DNA of 11,130 nucleotides from JAFGWO01 sp965603295 (GCA_965603295.1 CBFDCL010000074.1:1-11130); one strand, 5' to 3'; numbered from the stretch's first letter, positions 1 to 6,065 are shown. The notes: generated by a model from the letters alone, not told the origin. Numbers and translations: made by a program.

Positions 1-59
1 GCGATAAGATTTTCAGGGATCAGGTCCGTGGTTTTTTCCAGAAAAGTGCTAATGGCCAC
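1..59 (-). CDS. Possible N-terminus of an unidentified protein, cut by the window edge
   Basis: A minus-strand frame opens with GTG at 57-59 and stays open to the left edge. It reads MAISTFLEKTTDLIPENLI, which looks like an ordinary amphipathic N-terminus. It would lie downstream of the YihY-type gene in the same direction. The Shine-Dalgarno match is poor (CAGGTA just before the GTG), and a TTG at 66-68 is the only other in-frame start before a stop at 69-71. Nineteen codons are too few to identify a family. The opposite strand is also open over 1-108, but its translation looks less protein-like. Weak call. Confidence 0.28.
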   Translation of the reverse strand, partial: MAISTFLEKTTDLIPENLI

Positions 60-106
60 TACCTGCAATCAATTGTTCTTAGATCCAGGCTCCCAGCTGC
101 GGTTAT

Positions 107-162
107 AAACTTCAAACCTCAAACTTCAAACCTCAAACCCCGAATCTCAAACCGTTCCCCAA
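107..162. repeat. Heptamer tract 1 (period 7, AAACYTC words)
   Basis: Eight consecutive 7-base words stay exactly in phase from 107. AAACTTC and AAACCTC alternate four times, followed by AAACCCC, GAATCTC, AAACCGT and a degenerate last word. The plus strand is nearly free of G (two in 56 bases). The tract ends 3 nt from the stop codon of the minus-strand YihY-type gene, so it lies directly 3' of that gene, and on the coding strand it is C-poor. The 60-106 stretch to its left holds no feature I can support. Confidence 0.8.
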
Positions 163-165
163 TCA

Positions 166-1527
166 CTAACCTTCACTGATTTCCTGCAGCCTTCGGTTTT
201 CCTGCGAATCGTGGTTCTCCCTCCTGAACGATTCCATGGAATGGCGCAGCTGATCGAGCTGGGCCGATCGGATCACCGGGAGGTTCTCCATCCCCCTGTT
301 ATCGAGCCGCTCAAGCACGGAAGCAACGGTCATCCTTTCCGGGTCAAAAGCCGGCTGGTAGGCGAAGATCTTCTCCTTTTCCAGCCTGACCGAAGTGATC
401 ACACCCGCCTCAACGAGGTCGTGAAGGAGCTGGCGCAAAAGCCGTATCGGGATTCCCAGCCCGTGGGCGATGGTTTCCTCGTCCATTGGCGCTTCCCCGG
501 GAGAGAACCGCTCCAGCAGGAGGTTGACAATCCTCAGGGACAGGAGCTTGCGGAAAGCCGGACTGGCCAAATTGGCATCCGGCTCGAACTCATAAGTGTC
601 CACGTTCTGGGTGGCAAAGGAAAGCTCCGCCCCGGACAGGACGATCATCCAGCTGGCCTGCAGCCAAATCAGGAACAGGGGCAGGGCCGCAAAACTGCCG
701 TAGATGGCGTTGTTCTTCGCCATACCCACCTGGAAGGTGACGTAGAACACCTGGAAAACCTGATAGGCGGTTCCCGCCGCCACCCCGGCAACAAGGGCTG
801 ATCGAAACCTCACGTGGGTGTTGGGCATTAAAATGTACAGGAGTGTAAACATGATCCAGGTGACAACCAGGGGCAATAGCCCGAGGACGCTCCGGATGAC
901 GGGCCCCAGGTATCCCAGAAGCCTCACCTGCTCCAGAACACTCTGTATCTGGCCCGAGACGATAACGGTGACAGCGCTGGAGGTGACGAAAAGGAGGGGG
1001 AGCAGGATCATCAGGCTCAGGTAGTCGCTGATTTTCCTCACCAACGTCCGCGGCTCCTGGACTCCCCAGATCTCGTTGAAACTCTGTTCGGTATTGGACA
1101 GGACTTTCAGAACCGCCCAGATGAGAAAAGCAAACCCGATCCCGGCCACGAGGCCGCCCCTTGTATTATCCAGGAGCCGGTTGGCAAAGGTCACCACCTG
1201 GGAGGCCACCTCACCCTGAGCGGCAAAAGCTTTGGAAATCTCCCTTTCCAAGGCTTTTTGAAAACCAAACCCCTTGGCCACCCCGAAGAGCATGGCCACC
1301 ACCGGGACGATGGAGAGCAGGGAGTAGAAGGTCAGGGAACTGGCCCTCATTTGGCACCTGTTTTCAACGAAACCGCGCAGGGTCAAAAGAACGACCCTCA
1401 GCACCCTGATGCCGAACCAGGTGAAGAAACCCACATCGTTTTTCCGAACCCTCCAGATGCCCGTTTTCAGGAAAAACAGGATCCTTTTCAGGGACCACGC
1501 GTTTGGGCCAGTCGTTTCCTCATTCAC
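166..1527 (-). CDS. YihY/BrkB (UPF0761) family inner-membrane protein with C-terminal winged-helix-like tail
   Basis: This 453-residue protein of the YihY/virulence factor BrkB family is an integral inner-membrane protein whose molecular role is not settled. The family core is clear. It has the N-terminal ASSLTFYSLLSIVP segment (about residues 62-75), several hydrophobic helices (about 125-145, 170-195, 210-235, 245-265), and the signature YGSFAALPLFLIWLQ followed by a helix ending GAELSFA (about 276-304). After about residue 320 the protein becomes soluble, and residues 345-400 look like a small winged helix (DEETIAHGLGIP, then LLHDLVEAGVI), as in many long family members. I chose GTG at 1525-1527 because GGAGG (1536-1540) lies 8 nt upstream. 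The longer frame would start at TTG 1540-1542, which overlaps that Shine-Dalgarno site. The upstream spacer is repeat-filled and shows no convincing promoter. Confidence 0.93.
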   Translation of the reverse strand: MNEETTGPNAWSLKRILFFLKTGIWRVRKNDVGFFTWFGIRVLRVVLLTLRGFVENRCQMRASSLTFYSLLSIVPVVAMLFGVAKGFGFQKALEREISKAFAAQGEVASQVVTFANRLLDNTRGGLVAGIGFAFLIWAVLKVLSNTEQSFNEIWGVQEPRTLVRKISDYLSLMILLPLLFVTSSAVTVIVSGQIQSVLEQVRLLGYLGPVIRSVLGLLPLVVTWIMFTLLYILMPNTHVRFRSALVAGVAAGTAYQVFQVFYVTFQVGMAKNNAIYGSFAALPLFLIWLQASWMIVLSGAELSFATQNVDTYEFEPDANLASPAFRKLLSLRIVNLLLERFSPGEAPMDEETIAHGLGIPIRLLRQLLHDLVEAGVITSVRLEKEKIFAYQPAFDPERMTVASVLERLDNRGMENLPVIRSAQLDQLRHSMESFRRENHDSQENRRLQEISEG

Positions 1528-1535
1528 GGTTACGT

Positions 1536-1540
1536 CCTCC
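1536..1540 (-). promoter_or_regulatory. Shine-Dalgarno site that sets the YihY-type start
   Basis: GGAGG on the minus strand lies 8 nt before GTG 1525-1527. Translation from the upstream TTG (1540-1542) would need a ribosome site further upstream, where there is only heptamer repeat, so GTG is preferred. Confidence 0.6.
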
Positions 1541-1542
1541 AA

Positions 1543-1605
1543 GTGGAAATTTCACATTTCAAATGTCAAATTTCAAAATAGATCCAAAATCCAAGATCCA
1601 AGAAA
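1543..1605. repeat. Heptamer tract 2 (TTTCAAA, then CAAGATC words)
   Basis: Nine 7-base words run in phase from 1543: GTGGAAA, TTTCACA, then TTTCAAA-type words, switching at about 1578 to ATAGATC, CAAAATC, CAAGATC and CAAGAAA. The word changes but the register does not. The tract fills the 5' leader of the minus-strand YihY-type gene. Its right part is the left arm of the hairpin at 1573-1664. Confidence 0.7.
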
Positions 1606-1664
1606 AAGCACGTTTAAAGTATAACGTTCAACGTGTTTTTCCCGGGATCCTGGATCTGTTTTGA
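1573..1664. repeat. Long imperfect hairpin between the two minus-strand genes
   Basis: The outer arms TCAAAATAGATCCA (1573-1586) and TGGATCTGTTTTGA (1651-1664) pair at 13 of 14 positions, the exception being a T opposite G. The inner arms 1602-1614 and 1630-1641 pair as G-AAAAA-CACGTT with AACGTG-TTTTT-C, with one bulged G at 1608 and a 15-nt loop. The middle part is asymmetric but holds GATCC on both sides. It could be a cruciform, a transcript hairpin in the 3' region of the thioesterase message, or the leader of the YihY-type message. It lacks a run of U placed for an intrinsic terminator on the minus strand. Confidence 0.6.
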
Positions 1665-1788
1665 ACTTTAAATATTACCATCCCTTCCATCCCCTTCATC
1701 CTTGAAGGATTCGTTGCAGTTCCTTTCAGTCACTTTTGAGCTCGCATCGTCCAATAAATCGCTCGCGATGACGGCACTTCACAACTTC
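1665..1788. other. Rest of the 1528-1855 spacer: no gene, degraded repeat pieces
   Basis: The non-coding spacer between the YihY-type and thioesterase genes is 328 bp long, and most of it is heptamer tract or hairpin. This remaining piece begins with a pyrimidine-rich stretch of CCATCC/TTCATCC-like words (1678-1702). At about 1761-1775 it holds GCTCGCGATGACGGC, whose complement resembles the CGTCATTGCGAGC core of an interspersed repeat seen in many bacterial genomes. That resemblance is from memory and short. No convincing coding sequence or RNA gene is visible. Confidence 0.4.
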
Positions 1789-1865
1789 AAACTTCAAACT
1801 CCAAACTTCATACATCAAACTTTTTTCTCAATCCTCAACTCTCAATCTTCAATTCTCAATTATTT
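1789..1865. repeat. Heptamer tract 3 (AAACTTC words changing to ATTCTCA words)
   Basis: Eleven 7-base words run in phase. They start as AAACTTC/AAACTCC, pass through ATACATC and AAACTTT, and end as ATCCTCA, ACTCTCA, ATCTTCA and ATTCTCA. The plus strand has no G at all across 77 bases. The stop codon of the minus-strand thioesterase (1856-1858) lies inside the last full words, so the final codons of that gene are written in repeat sequence. The word type switches at about 1824 without loss of phase. Confidence 0.85.
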
Positions 1866-2599
1866 CGCTTTTCCCATTTCACCCTCACCCTCGCCGCCTC
1901 TTCCCCGCCGGGTTCTATCAACAACTGGTGCAGGAAGACGCCGTCCTTCCCCGCCTCCGTGCGTACGGTGACGTTCTGACCGAACAGGATCTCCTCTTTG
2001 TAGGCTGCTTCAATCTGAACAGGAACCCCGCCGGAAAGCTGTTCCTCGGGAACCGATTCCAGAGCCCAGAGAATATGCTGGGAATGGTTCACGTGGCGGT
2101 TCAGGTCCGTGTCCGAGAGGCGCACGGAAAATTCCCTGGCGAGGTCGGTCTCCCGGGGAATGGGCAGGGGTTTAAAATCATCCTCGATAGCTCTCTTTTC
2201 CGTAACGGAAAGGTTTTCCAGGACCATTTCCCCATCGGTGGGTTTCCCGGTTTTCAGATCCACCACCAGCCAGGAGCTTGTCGCCCGGACAAGACAGTTC
2301 CCATCCTCGTCCAGTATCTCCCATTCCCTGAGGTAAAAAGGCCTCTGCGGGCCAGGATACCAGGTCCGGACACGGAGGACCTCCCCTGCCGTTGGATAAC
2401 GGTCGATCTTCACGTGATATCTCGACAGGACCCACGTCAGTCCCATGGGAAACAGGTGGAAAACTGAAAACCCCAGTTGGATGCTGTGCTCAAAAGCAGC
2501 GTCCTGCAAATAGTTCAACAGGGCCTCGGGCAGTGCTGTCTTTCCGAAACCGGCCTCGTAGGGACGAACAATGTATCGGGTTTCATGGATATCGGACAT
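1856..2599 (-). CDS. Acyl-ACP thioesterase (FatA/FatB-like, double hotdog)
   Basis: This 247-residue cytosolic enzyme of the bacterial acyl-ACP thioesterase family hydrolyses acyl-ACP to free fatty acid and ACP, ending or diverting fatty-acid synthesis. The N-terminal hotdog (about 5-130) has the LNYLQDAAFEHS helix and the GLTWVLSRYHVKIDRYPTAGE strand region typical of the family. The C-terminal hotdog (about 155-245) carries DTDLNRHVNHSQHILW (163-178), matching the plant and bacterial D-x-N-x-H-V-N catalytic motif with Asp165, Asn167 and His169. The length is normal for bacterial members. ATG 2597-2599 follows AAAGGAGG (2604-2611), a strong Shine-Dalgarno site. A TTGACA promoter lies upstream, divergent from the Spy-like gene. 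The last residues, KWEKRNN, run into the repeat tract, so the C-terminal tail may be recent. Chain-length preference cannot be read from the sequence. Confidence 0.92.
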   Translation of the reverse strand: MSDIHETRYIVRPYEAGFGKTALPEALLNYLQDAAFEHSIQLGFSVFHLFPMGLTWVLSRYHVKIDRYPTAGEVLRVRTWYPGPQRPFYLREWEILDEDGNCLVRATSSWLVVDLKTGKPTDGEMVLENLSVTEKRAIEDDFKPLPIPRETDLAREFSVRLSDTDLNRHVNHSQHILWALESVPEEQLSGGVPVQIEAAYKEEILFGQNVTVRTEAGKDGVFLHQLLIEPGGEEAARVRVKWEKRNN

Positions 2600-2630
2600 C
2601 GGACCTCCTTTGGGAAAAAGTCACTTTCCC

Positions 2631-2660
2631 TTTAAACCTTTTTTGCCTTGCCGGTGTCAA
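2631..2660 (-). promoter_or_regulatory. Sigma70-type promoter of the thioesterase gene
   Basis: On the minus strand a perfect TTGACA (-35, 2655-2660) is followed after 18 nt by TTTAAA (-10, 2631-2636; 4 of 6 to consensus). Transcription would start near 2624, about 15 nt before the Shine-Dalgarno site. Confidence 0.6.
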
Positions 2661-2699
2661 TCAAATCAGGAGGGCAGAAACAGCCCAAAGGAGGATACA

Positions 2700-3191
2700 A
2701 TGAAGAAGTTTGCTCTGGTAACATTCATCGCCCTATTCGCCCTCAGCGGAGTCGCCCTGGCCAAGGGCCCGGGGGATGGGAACCAAGCGAAGGTGAAGTT
2801 CTGGGAGCGGGAAAGGATCGTTGAGGCCCTCTCCCTGACCGAGGAGGAGATCAGCCAGTTAACTGAGATGAGCACCGCCCACGGGGAAAAGGTTCAGGAA
2901 CTCCGGGAACAGATGAGAGCGGAGCGGAATGTTCTCAGGGAAGTAATGGGAAGCAGTGAGTTCTCAGAGTCCCTGGCTCAAAAACATTTCGAGAATGCGG
3001 AAAAGCTCCGAACCGAAATGTCCCGCGAACGGTTCCAAATGAAACTCGCCCATCGGGAGCTCCTGGGGCAGGAACGCTACCAGGAACTCAGGGAGATGGT
3101 CCAGACCGTCAGGGCAAAAAGGCAGGGAAAAAGATCCTGGCAGGAAAACAGGCAGGGAAAAGGAACCTGGCAGCGCGGAGAATGTCGATAA
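2700..3191 (+). CDS. Spy/CpxP-like periplasmic protein
   Basis: This 163-residue exported protein resembles the Spy/CpxP/ZraP group of periplasmic chaperones and envelope- or metal-stress proteins. A signal peptide is clear: MKK, a hydrophobic stretch, and cleavage probably after GVALA (residue 21). The mature part is mostly charged helix. The first LTxxQ-like motif is LSLTEEE (44-50) and the second LLGQERYQEL (121-130). Both are degenerate relative to LTxxQ, so the assignment rests on overall architecture. The tail (140-163) is basic and contains RQGK-x-[ST]-WQ twice. ATG 2700 follows AAAGGAGG (2687-2694) at 5 nt. The frame is open further upstream to 2571, but that part is the divergent promoter region and looks non-coding. 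An intrinsic terminator follows. I see no convincing promoter on this strand. Confidence 0.8.
   Translation: MKKFALVTFIALFALSGVALAKGPGDGNQAKVKFWERERIVEALSLTEEEISQLTEMSTAHGEKVQELREQMRAERNVLREVMGSSEFSESLAQKHFENAEKLRTEMSRERFQMKLAHRELLGQERYQELREMVQTVRAKRQGKRSWQENRQGKGTWQRGECR
3121..3173 (+). repeat. 30-nt tandem duplication in the Spy-like gene's 3' end
   Basis: The segment at 3121-3143 recurs at 3151-3173 with 21 of 23 bases identical, a 30-nt period. In frame it gives two copies of RQGK-x-[ST]-WQ in the C-terminal tail. The rest of the second unit has diverged. Confidence 0.65.
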
Positions 3192-3214
3192 TTGATAGAT
3201 CGGAATCTCACACC

Positions 3215-3246
3215 AAAAAACAGGGCGCTTTGCGCCCTGTTTTTTT
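3215..3246 (+). terminator. Intrinsic terminator of the Spy-like gene
   Basis: The stem CAGGGCGC (3221-3228) pairs perfectly with GCGCCCTG (3232-3239) around a TTT loop. It is preceded by six A and followed by seven T (3240-3246), lying 23 nt after the stop codon. The A and T runs make it potentially bidirectional. Confidence 0.93.
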
Positions 3247-3308
3247 GCCCGTTTACCCTCGACATTCCGACCCCCTTACTTTTTTGTCCCTGCCCTGCCA
3301 CATCCCCG

Positions 3309-3337
3309 TTGAGCCCGACAAATTGTTGGAGTATATT
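3309..3337 (+). promoter_or_regulatory. Sigma70-type promoter of the small hotdog gene
   Basis: TTGAGC (-35, 3309-3314), a 17-nt spacer, then TATATT (-10, 3332-3337; 5 of 6 to consensus). It lies between the upstream terminator and the start at 3396, giving a leader of about 50 nt. Confidence 0.65.
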
Positions 3338-3395
3338 CGAACGAAAGATGGAACCGTTAGAAACCGTGTTCACTTCATTCCCGGGGGAGATTTGA

Positions 3396-3839
3396 ATGGA
3401 CCAGATCAGTTTTGACGGCTGTTTCGGCTGCGGCCCCGATAACCACACCGGGCTCAAGGCCACTTTCCGAACCTTGGAGGATGGGCGGGTCGAGGGGGTG
3501 TTCGTGGCCAGCCAGAACCACATCGGTTACCCTGACAGTGTCCACGTCGGACCCCTCGTTGGTTTTCTCAGCGAGGCCATGGGCCGCCTGGCCTTTACCA
3601 AAGACCTTTACTATCTTACCCAGTCCCTCAGCGTAACCTTCAAATGCGCCGTCTCTCCCGGAGTCAAGATACGGGCATTCGCCACCCTGAAGAGGCAAAG
3701 CAGCCATCACCTGATCGGTGAAGCCAAGATGTACGGACCCGGAGGGGAGCTCATCGCGGAGGCGGAGGGGAGATTCGTCCTTTCCCATCGCCCGGGGGTA
3801 AAAAGGTGCGTTGGGGAAAAAACGGATTCCGAACATTAG
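3396..3839 (+). CDS. PaaI-like hotdog-fold thioesterase-family protein, atypical active site
   Basis: A 147-residue single-hotdog protein. It opens with CFGCGPDNHTGLK (9-21), the start seen in PaaI/THEM4-like thioesterases. The central helix carries HVGPLVGFLSEAMG (50-63), which aligns with the family pattern HGGIxxTLLDEAMG. In this alignment His50 and Gly52 are kept, the second position is Val instead of Gly, and the usual acidic residue before Glu is Ser59. Catalysis may therefore be altered, use Glu60, or be lost. The later strands (77-130) fit the fold, and the last 15 residues are a basic, variable tail. By family it would hydrolyse an acyl-CoA or acyl-ACP; the substrate is unknown. ATG 3396 follows GGGGGAGA at 5 nt. 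It has its own promoter and lies 112 bp before the binding-protein gene. Confidence 0.82.
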   Translation: MDQISFDGCFGCGPDNHTGLKATFRTLEDGRVEGVFVASQNHIGYPDSVHVGPLVGFLSEAMGRLAFTKDLYYLTQSLSVTFKCAVSPGVKIRAFATLKRQSSHHLIGEAKMYGPGGELIAEAEGRFVLSHRPGVKRCVGEKTDSEH

Positions 3840-3951
3840 ATCCCGGATCCGGAAAACGGCACACACAACATCCCTCCATGTGTTTCTCAAAACGAAAAAC
3901 TATCCTTTCGAAAAACACCTCGGACTTCAGAGGTAAGGGAGAGGAAGGAAG

Positions 3952-4899
3952 ATGAAACGAACTTCCTGGTACATCGGGCCCACTTTGGCCGTTTTGCTGA
4001 CATTGACGTTGCCCGTCCTCCCCGGGTACGCCGCCCGGAAGATCTCCTTCGGGGTCCTGCCGGTGATCCAGGCACTGCCCCTTTTCGTAGCAGCGGACAA
4101 GGGTTTTTTCTCGGAGGAAAACCTCGATGTGGAGCTCGTCCCCTTCAAGTCCGGCCTTGAAAAAGACGCAGCCATGGCCGCCGGCCGGACCCAGGGATAT
4201 TTTGGGGACATGCTGACCTCCATCATCCTCGGGGCCAACCAGGTTCCCATGCGAATGGTCGCCACTGTTTTCAACACTACGGGGAACCAGCGGATGTTTG
4301 CCGTTCTGGCCGCTCCGGGGACAGGCAAACCGGGGCTTTCCCAGTTGGCCCGGGAGGGAATCGCCGGGAGCTCCAACACGGTGATCGAATATGTAACGGG
4401 AAAGCTCCTGGAGAAAAAATCCCCCGGCACGCCGTTGAAACTCATCGAAACCAAGGACATCATGATGCGGGTCCCCATGCTTCTGAGCGGAAAAGTGCCG
4501 GGGGCCGTCCTTCCCGAGCCGCTGGTTACCCTCGTGGAAAGCCGTGGGGCCACGGTGGTGGCGGATGACCGGGGGCTGGGCATCACCCCCACCACCCTCC
4601 TTTTCACCCGGGAATTTATTGAGGAAAGACCGGGTGACGTGCGGGCTTTCCTGCGGGCGACGGCTAAAGGTTCAGCCCTCATCAGTGACGACCCGGAAGC
4701 GACCAGGTCCATCATGATCAAGTACACCAGGGTTCCCGAACCCCTCCAGGCATCCTTCGCCATACCGGAGTTCGGCCCTCCCTCAGCGCCGGGGAACGAT
4801 CTCGTCATGGATGCCTACCACTGGCTGCGGAAAAAGGGCATCCTCCGGAGGGAGCTAACTTTCTCGGAAATGGTCCGGGAGGACCTGCTGCCGGAATAA
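3952..4899 (+). CDS. Periplasmic substrate-binding protein, NMT1/ThiY/SsuA type, without its transporter
   Basis: A 315-residue exported binding protein of the NMT1/THI5-like group (PBP2 fold), which usually delivers small organic solutes to an ABC importer. The signal peptide is MKR plus a hydrophobic core, with cleavage probably after PGYA (residue 26). There is no lipobox cysteine, so it should be soluble in the periplasm. The mature start RKISFGVLPVIQALPLFVAADKGFFSEENLDVELVPFKSG is typical: first strand, ligand loop, then the ADKGFF helix. GYFGDMLTSIIL (66-77) and the second-lobe motif AVLPEPLVTLVES (about 184-196) also fit. AGGAAGGA (3942-3949) precedes the ATG. No permease or ATPase gene lies on either side; the neighbours are a hotdog protein and a UbiA prenyltransferase. 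The ligand cannot be named from sequence alone. Confidence 0.87.
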   Translation: MKRTSWYIGPTLAVLLTLTLPVLPGYAARKISFGVLPVIQALPLFVAADKGFFSEENLDVELVPFKSGLEKDAAMAAGRTQGYFGDMLTSIILGANQVPMRMVATVFNTTGNQRMFAVLAAPGTGKPGLSQLAREGIAGSSNTVIEYVTGKLLEKKSPGTPLKLIETKDIMMRVPMLLSGKVPGAVLPEPLVTLVESRGATVVADDRGLGITPTTLLFTREFIEERPGDVRAFLRATAKGSALISDDPEATRSIMIKYTRVPEPLQASFAIPEFGPPSAPGNDLVMDAYHWLRKKGILRRELTFSEMVREDLLPE

Positions 4900-4911
4900 T
4901 TCGGAGGATTT

Positions 4912-4995
4912 GTGACTCGTGATTAGTGATCAGTTTTCCCAGTCACCAGTCACAAATCACCAGTCACTGTCGTTAATTCTCAACTCTAAATTTTT
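4912..4995. repeat. Heptamer tract 4, mirrored, forming a hairpin at 4912-4967
   Basis: Twelve 7-base words lie in phase. GTGACTC, GTGATTA and GTGATCA are on the left. After GTTTTCC come CAGTCAC (three times), AAATCAC, and then AATTCTC, AACTCTA and a T-rich end. The left and right halves are inverted copies: 4912-4929 pairs with 4950-4967 at 16 of 18 positions around a 20-nt loop. It starts 12 nt after the binding-protein stop and ends just before the prenyltransferase start. A GTG at 4919 inside it opens the prenyltransferase frame early, but this is repeat and not real coding sequence. Confidence 0.82.
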
Positions 4996-5002
4996 TGATG
5001 CG

Positions 5003-5905
5003 ATGCCAAGATTGAGCCGAGACAGATTCAACGCCTGGTGGCAGGCCAGCCGGCCGCCTTTCTACATCGCCACTTTTATACCCCTTCTCGCCGGCTGGAT
5101 GCTGGCCGTGCGGGACGGTGCCGCATACCGTCCCTGGCTGTTCCTGCTTGTAAACCTTTACTGCGTGATGATCCAACTGGCCACCAACCTGGCCAACGAT
5201 TACTTCGAGCACTTCCAGGGGACCGACGCAGGCAAATCCATCGGCGGTTCCAGGGTTGTTCAGGAGGGCAAAATCTCCCTCACCGAACTTCGAAGGGCGC
5301 TTGTTTTTCTTTACATCGGTGGGTTCCTCTCGGCCAGCGGCTACATGGCACTGACGGGGATGTGGGTATTGTCGCCCTTTGTAGCCATGTCCATCTTTTC
5401 CAGTATCTTTTATACGGCGCCGCCGATCCGCTATGGATATCACGGACTTGGCGAGCTTTTCGTGGGTTTGAACATGGGACCCGTGATGGTCCTGGGCACC
5501 TACTGGATCATGCGGGGTATCCCGTCCATGGAAGCCCTGTACGTCTCCGTCCCCATCGGTCTGATGGTTGCGGCAATCCTCTACTACCAGAGCATGCCGG
5601 ACATGGAAACGGACAAGGCCGCCGGCAAGATCACCCTTACTGTTCGCCTTGGGCGCCGGGGGGCTTTTACGGTCCTGGTCCTCCAGTGGCTCGTTCTTTA
5701 TCTCCTGATCCTCGGCCTTACAGGAGCACGGATCCTGTCCCCTTATGCCCTGCTGTCCCTTCTCACCTTCCCCATCCTGGTAAAGCTGCTCCGGATCATA
5801 TCGGGGATTGACGACTGGCAGGAACTTAACGACCATGGGCATTACATTCGAAAACTCTATCTGCTCAACGGATTGGCCATCGTAGTGGGGATCGTGACGG
5901 GATAA
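5003..5905 (+). CDS. UbiA/MenA-family prenyltransferase
   Basis: A 300-residue polytopic inner-membrane enzyme of the UbiA superfamily, which moves a polyprenyl chain from its diphosphate onto an aromatic acceptor. The N-terminus AWWQASRPPFYIATFIPLLAGWMLA most resembles MenA (1,4-dihydroxy-2-naphthoate prenyltransferase). Both metal-diphosphate motifs are present: NDYFEHFQGTD (65-75) and PDMETDKAAGK (199-209). FYTAPPIRYGYHGLGEL (136-152) is also typical. About eight hydrophobic helices fit the fold. ATG 5003 is chosen because the protein-like sequence begins there; a GTG at 4919 would add 28 residues encoded by repeat tract. No good Shine-Dalgarno site precedes 5003, so the start is somewhat uncertain. 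No other quinone-synthesis gene is in view, so a menaquinone role is likely but not shown. Confidence 0.9.
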   Translation: MPRLSRDRFNAWWQASRPPFYIATFIPLLAGWMLAVRDGAAYRPWLFLLVNLYCVMIQLATNLANDYFEHFQGTDAGKSIGGSRVVQEGKISLTELRRALVFLYIGGFLSASGYMALTGMWVLSPFVAMSIFSSIFYTAPPIRYGYHGLGELFVGLNMGPVMVLGTYWIMRGIPSMEALYVSVPIGLMVAAILYYQSMPDMETDKAAGKITLTVRLGRRGAFTVLVLQWLVLYLLILGLTGARILSPYALLSLLTFPILVKLLRIISGIDDWQELNDHGHYIRKLYLLNGLAIVVGIVTG

Positions 5906-5947
5906 GAAAAAGTGGAAAGTGGAAAGGAAAAAGGTTAAAGGAAGAGA
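5906..5947. repeat. Heptamer tract 5 (GGAAAG words) directly after the prenyltransferase stop
   Basis: Six 7-base words in phase: GAAAAAG, TGGAAAG (twice), GAAAAAG, GTTAAAG, GAAGAGA. There is no C in 42 bases. The tract starts at the base after the stop codon. It is roughly complementary to tract 6 at 6075-6116. Confidence 0.75.
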
Positions 5948-5982
5948 TTCAGGTAATAATCCCTGTCCTGGTTTTTGAACAA

Positions 5983-6065
5983 TCTTGTGCCTACGTGAAA
6001 AAAACGGGACATTTGTGCACTCCTGCACTATTGCACCAATACACAATATTTTTTCAGGCACAAGA
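5983..6065. repeat. Nested inverted repeat / hairpin upstream of the 4Fe-4S gene
   Basis: TCTTGTGCCT (5983-5992) pairs perfectly with AGGCACAAGA (6056-6065). Inside, after a 4-nt bulge, GAAAAAA (5997-6003) pairs with TTTTTTC (6049-6055). Deeper in, TTGTG (6013-6017) can pair with CACAA (6042-6046). The apical part holds four further GCAC/ACAC words at roughly 7-nt steps. The flanking heptamer tracts 5 and 6 are inverted relative to each other and could extend the structure to 5906-6116. It could be a transcript structure in the 230-nt leader of the 4Fe-4S gene or a small non-coding mobile hairpin. Confidence 0.6.

Noticed and set aside
107..162. CRISPR-like direct repeats
   Set aside because: Words are 7 nt with no spacers, and no cas genes are in view. 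It is a short-period tract, not an array.
2571..2699. Longer start for the Spy-like protein at 2571
   Set aside because: It would overlap the divergent thioesterase start and its promoter, and would hide a clear signal peptide that begins at ATG 2700 with a strong Shine-Dalgarno site.
3841..3852. CCGGATCC-like words shared by 1643-1650, 3841-3852 and 7423-7430
   Set aside because: The shared core is short and near-palindromic. It could be leftover heptamer sequence, but copies are too short to separate from chance in GC-rich DNA.
3880..3934. Two small inverted repeats before the binding-protein gene (GTGTTT/AAACAC with CGAAA/TTTCG; ACCTC/GAGGT)
   Set aside because: Stems are only 5-6 bp with large internal loops, and there is no T run. 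They are too weak to call a terminator or riboswitch.
3927..4808. 293-codon open frame on the minus strand
   Set aside because: It is antisense to the binding protein. Ser/Arg/Pro-rich translation is typical of a shadow of a GC-rich gene.
4919..5002. N-terminal extension of the prenyltransferase from GTG 4919
   Set aside because: These 28 residues are encoded by the period-7 hairpin tract and do not resemble the family N-terminus.
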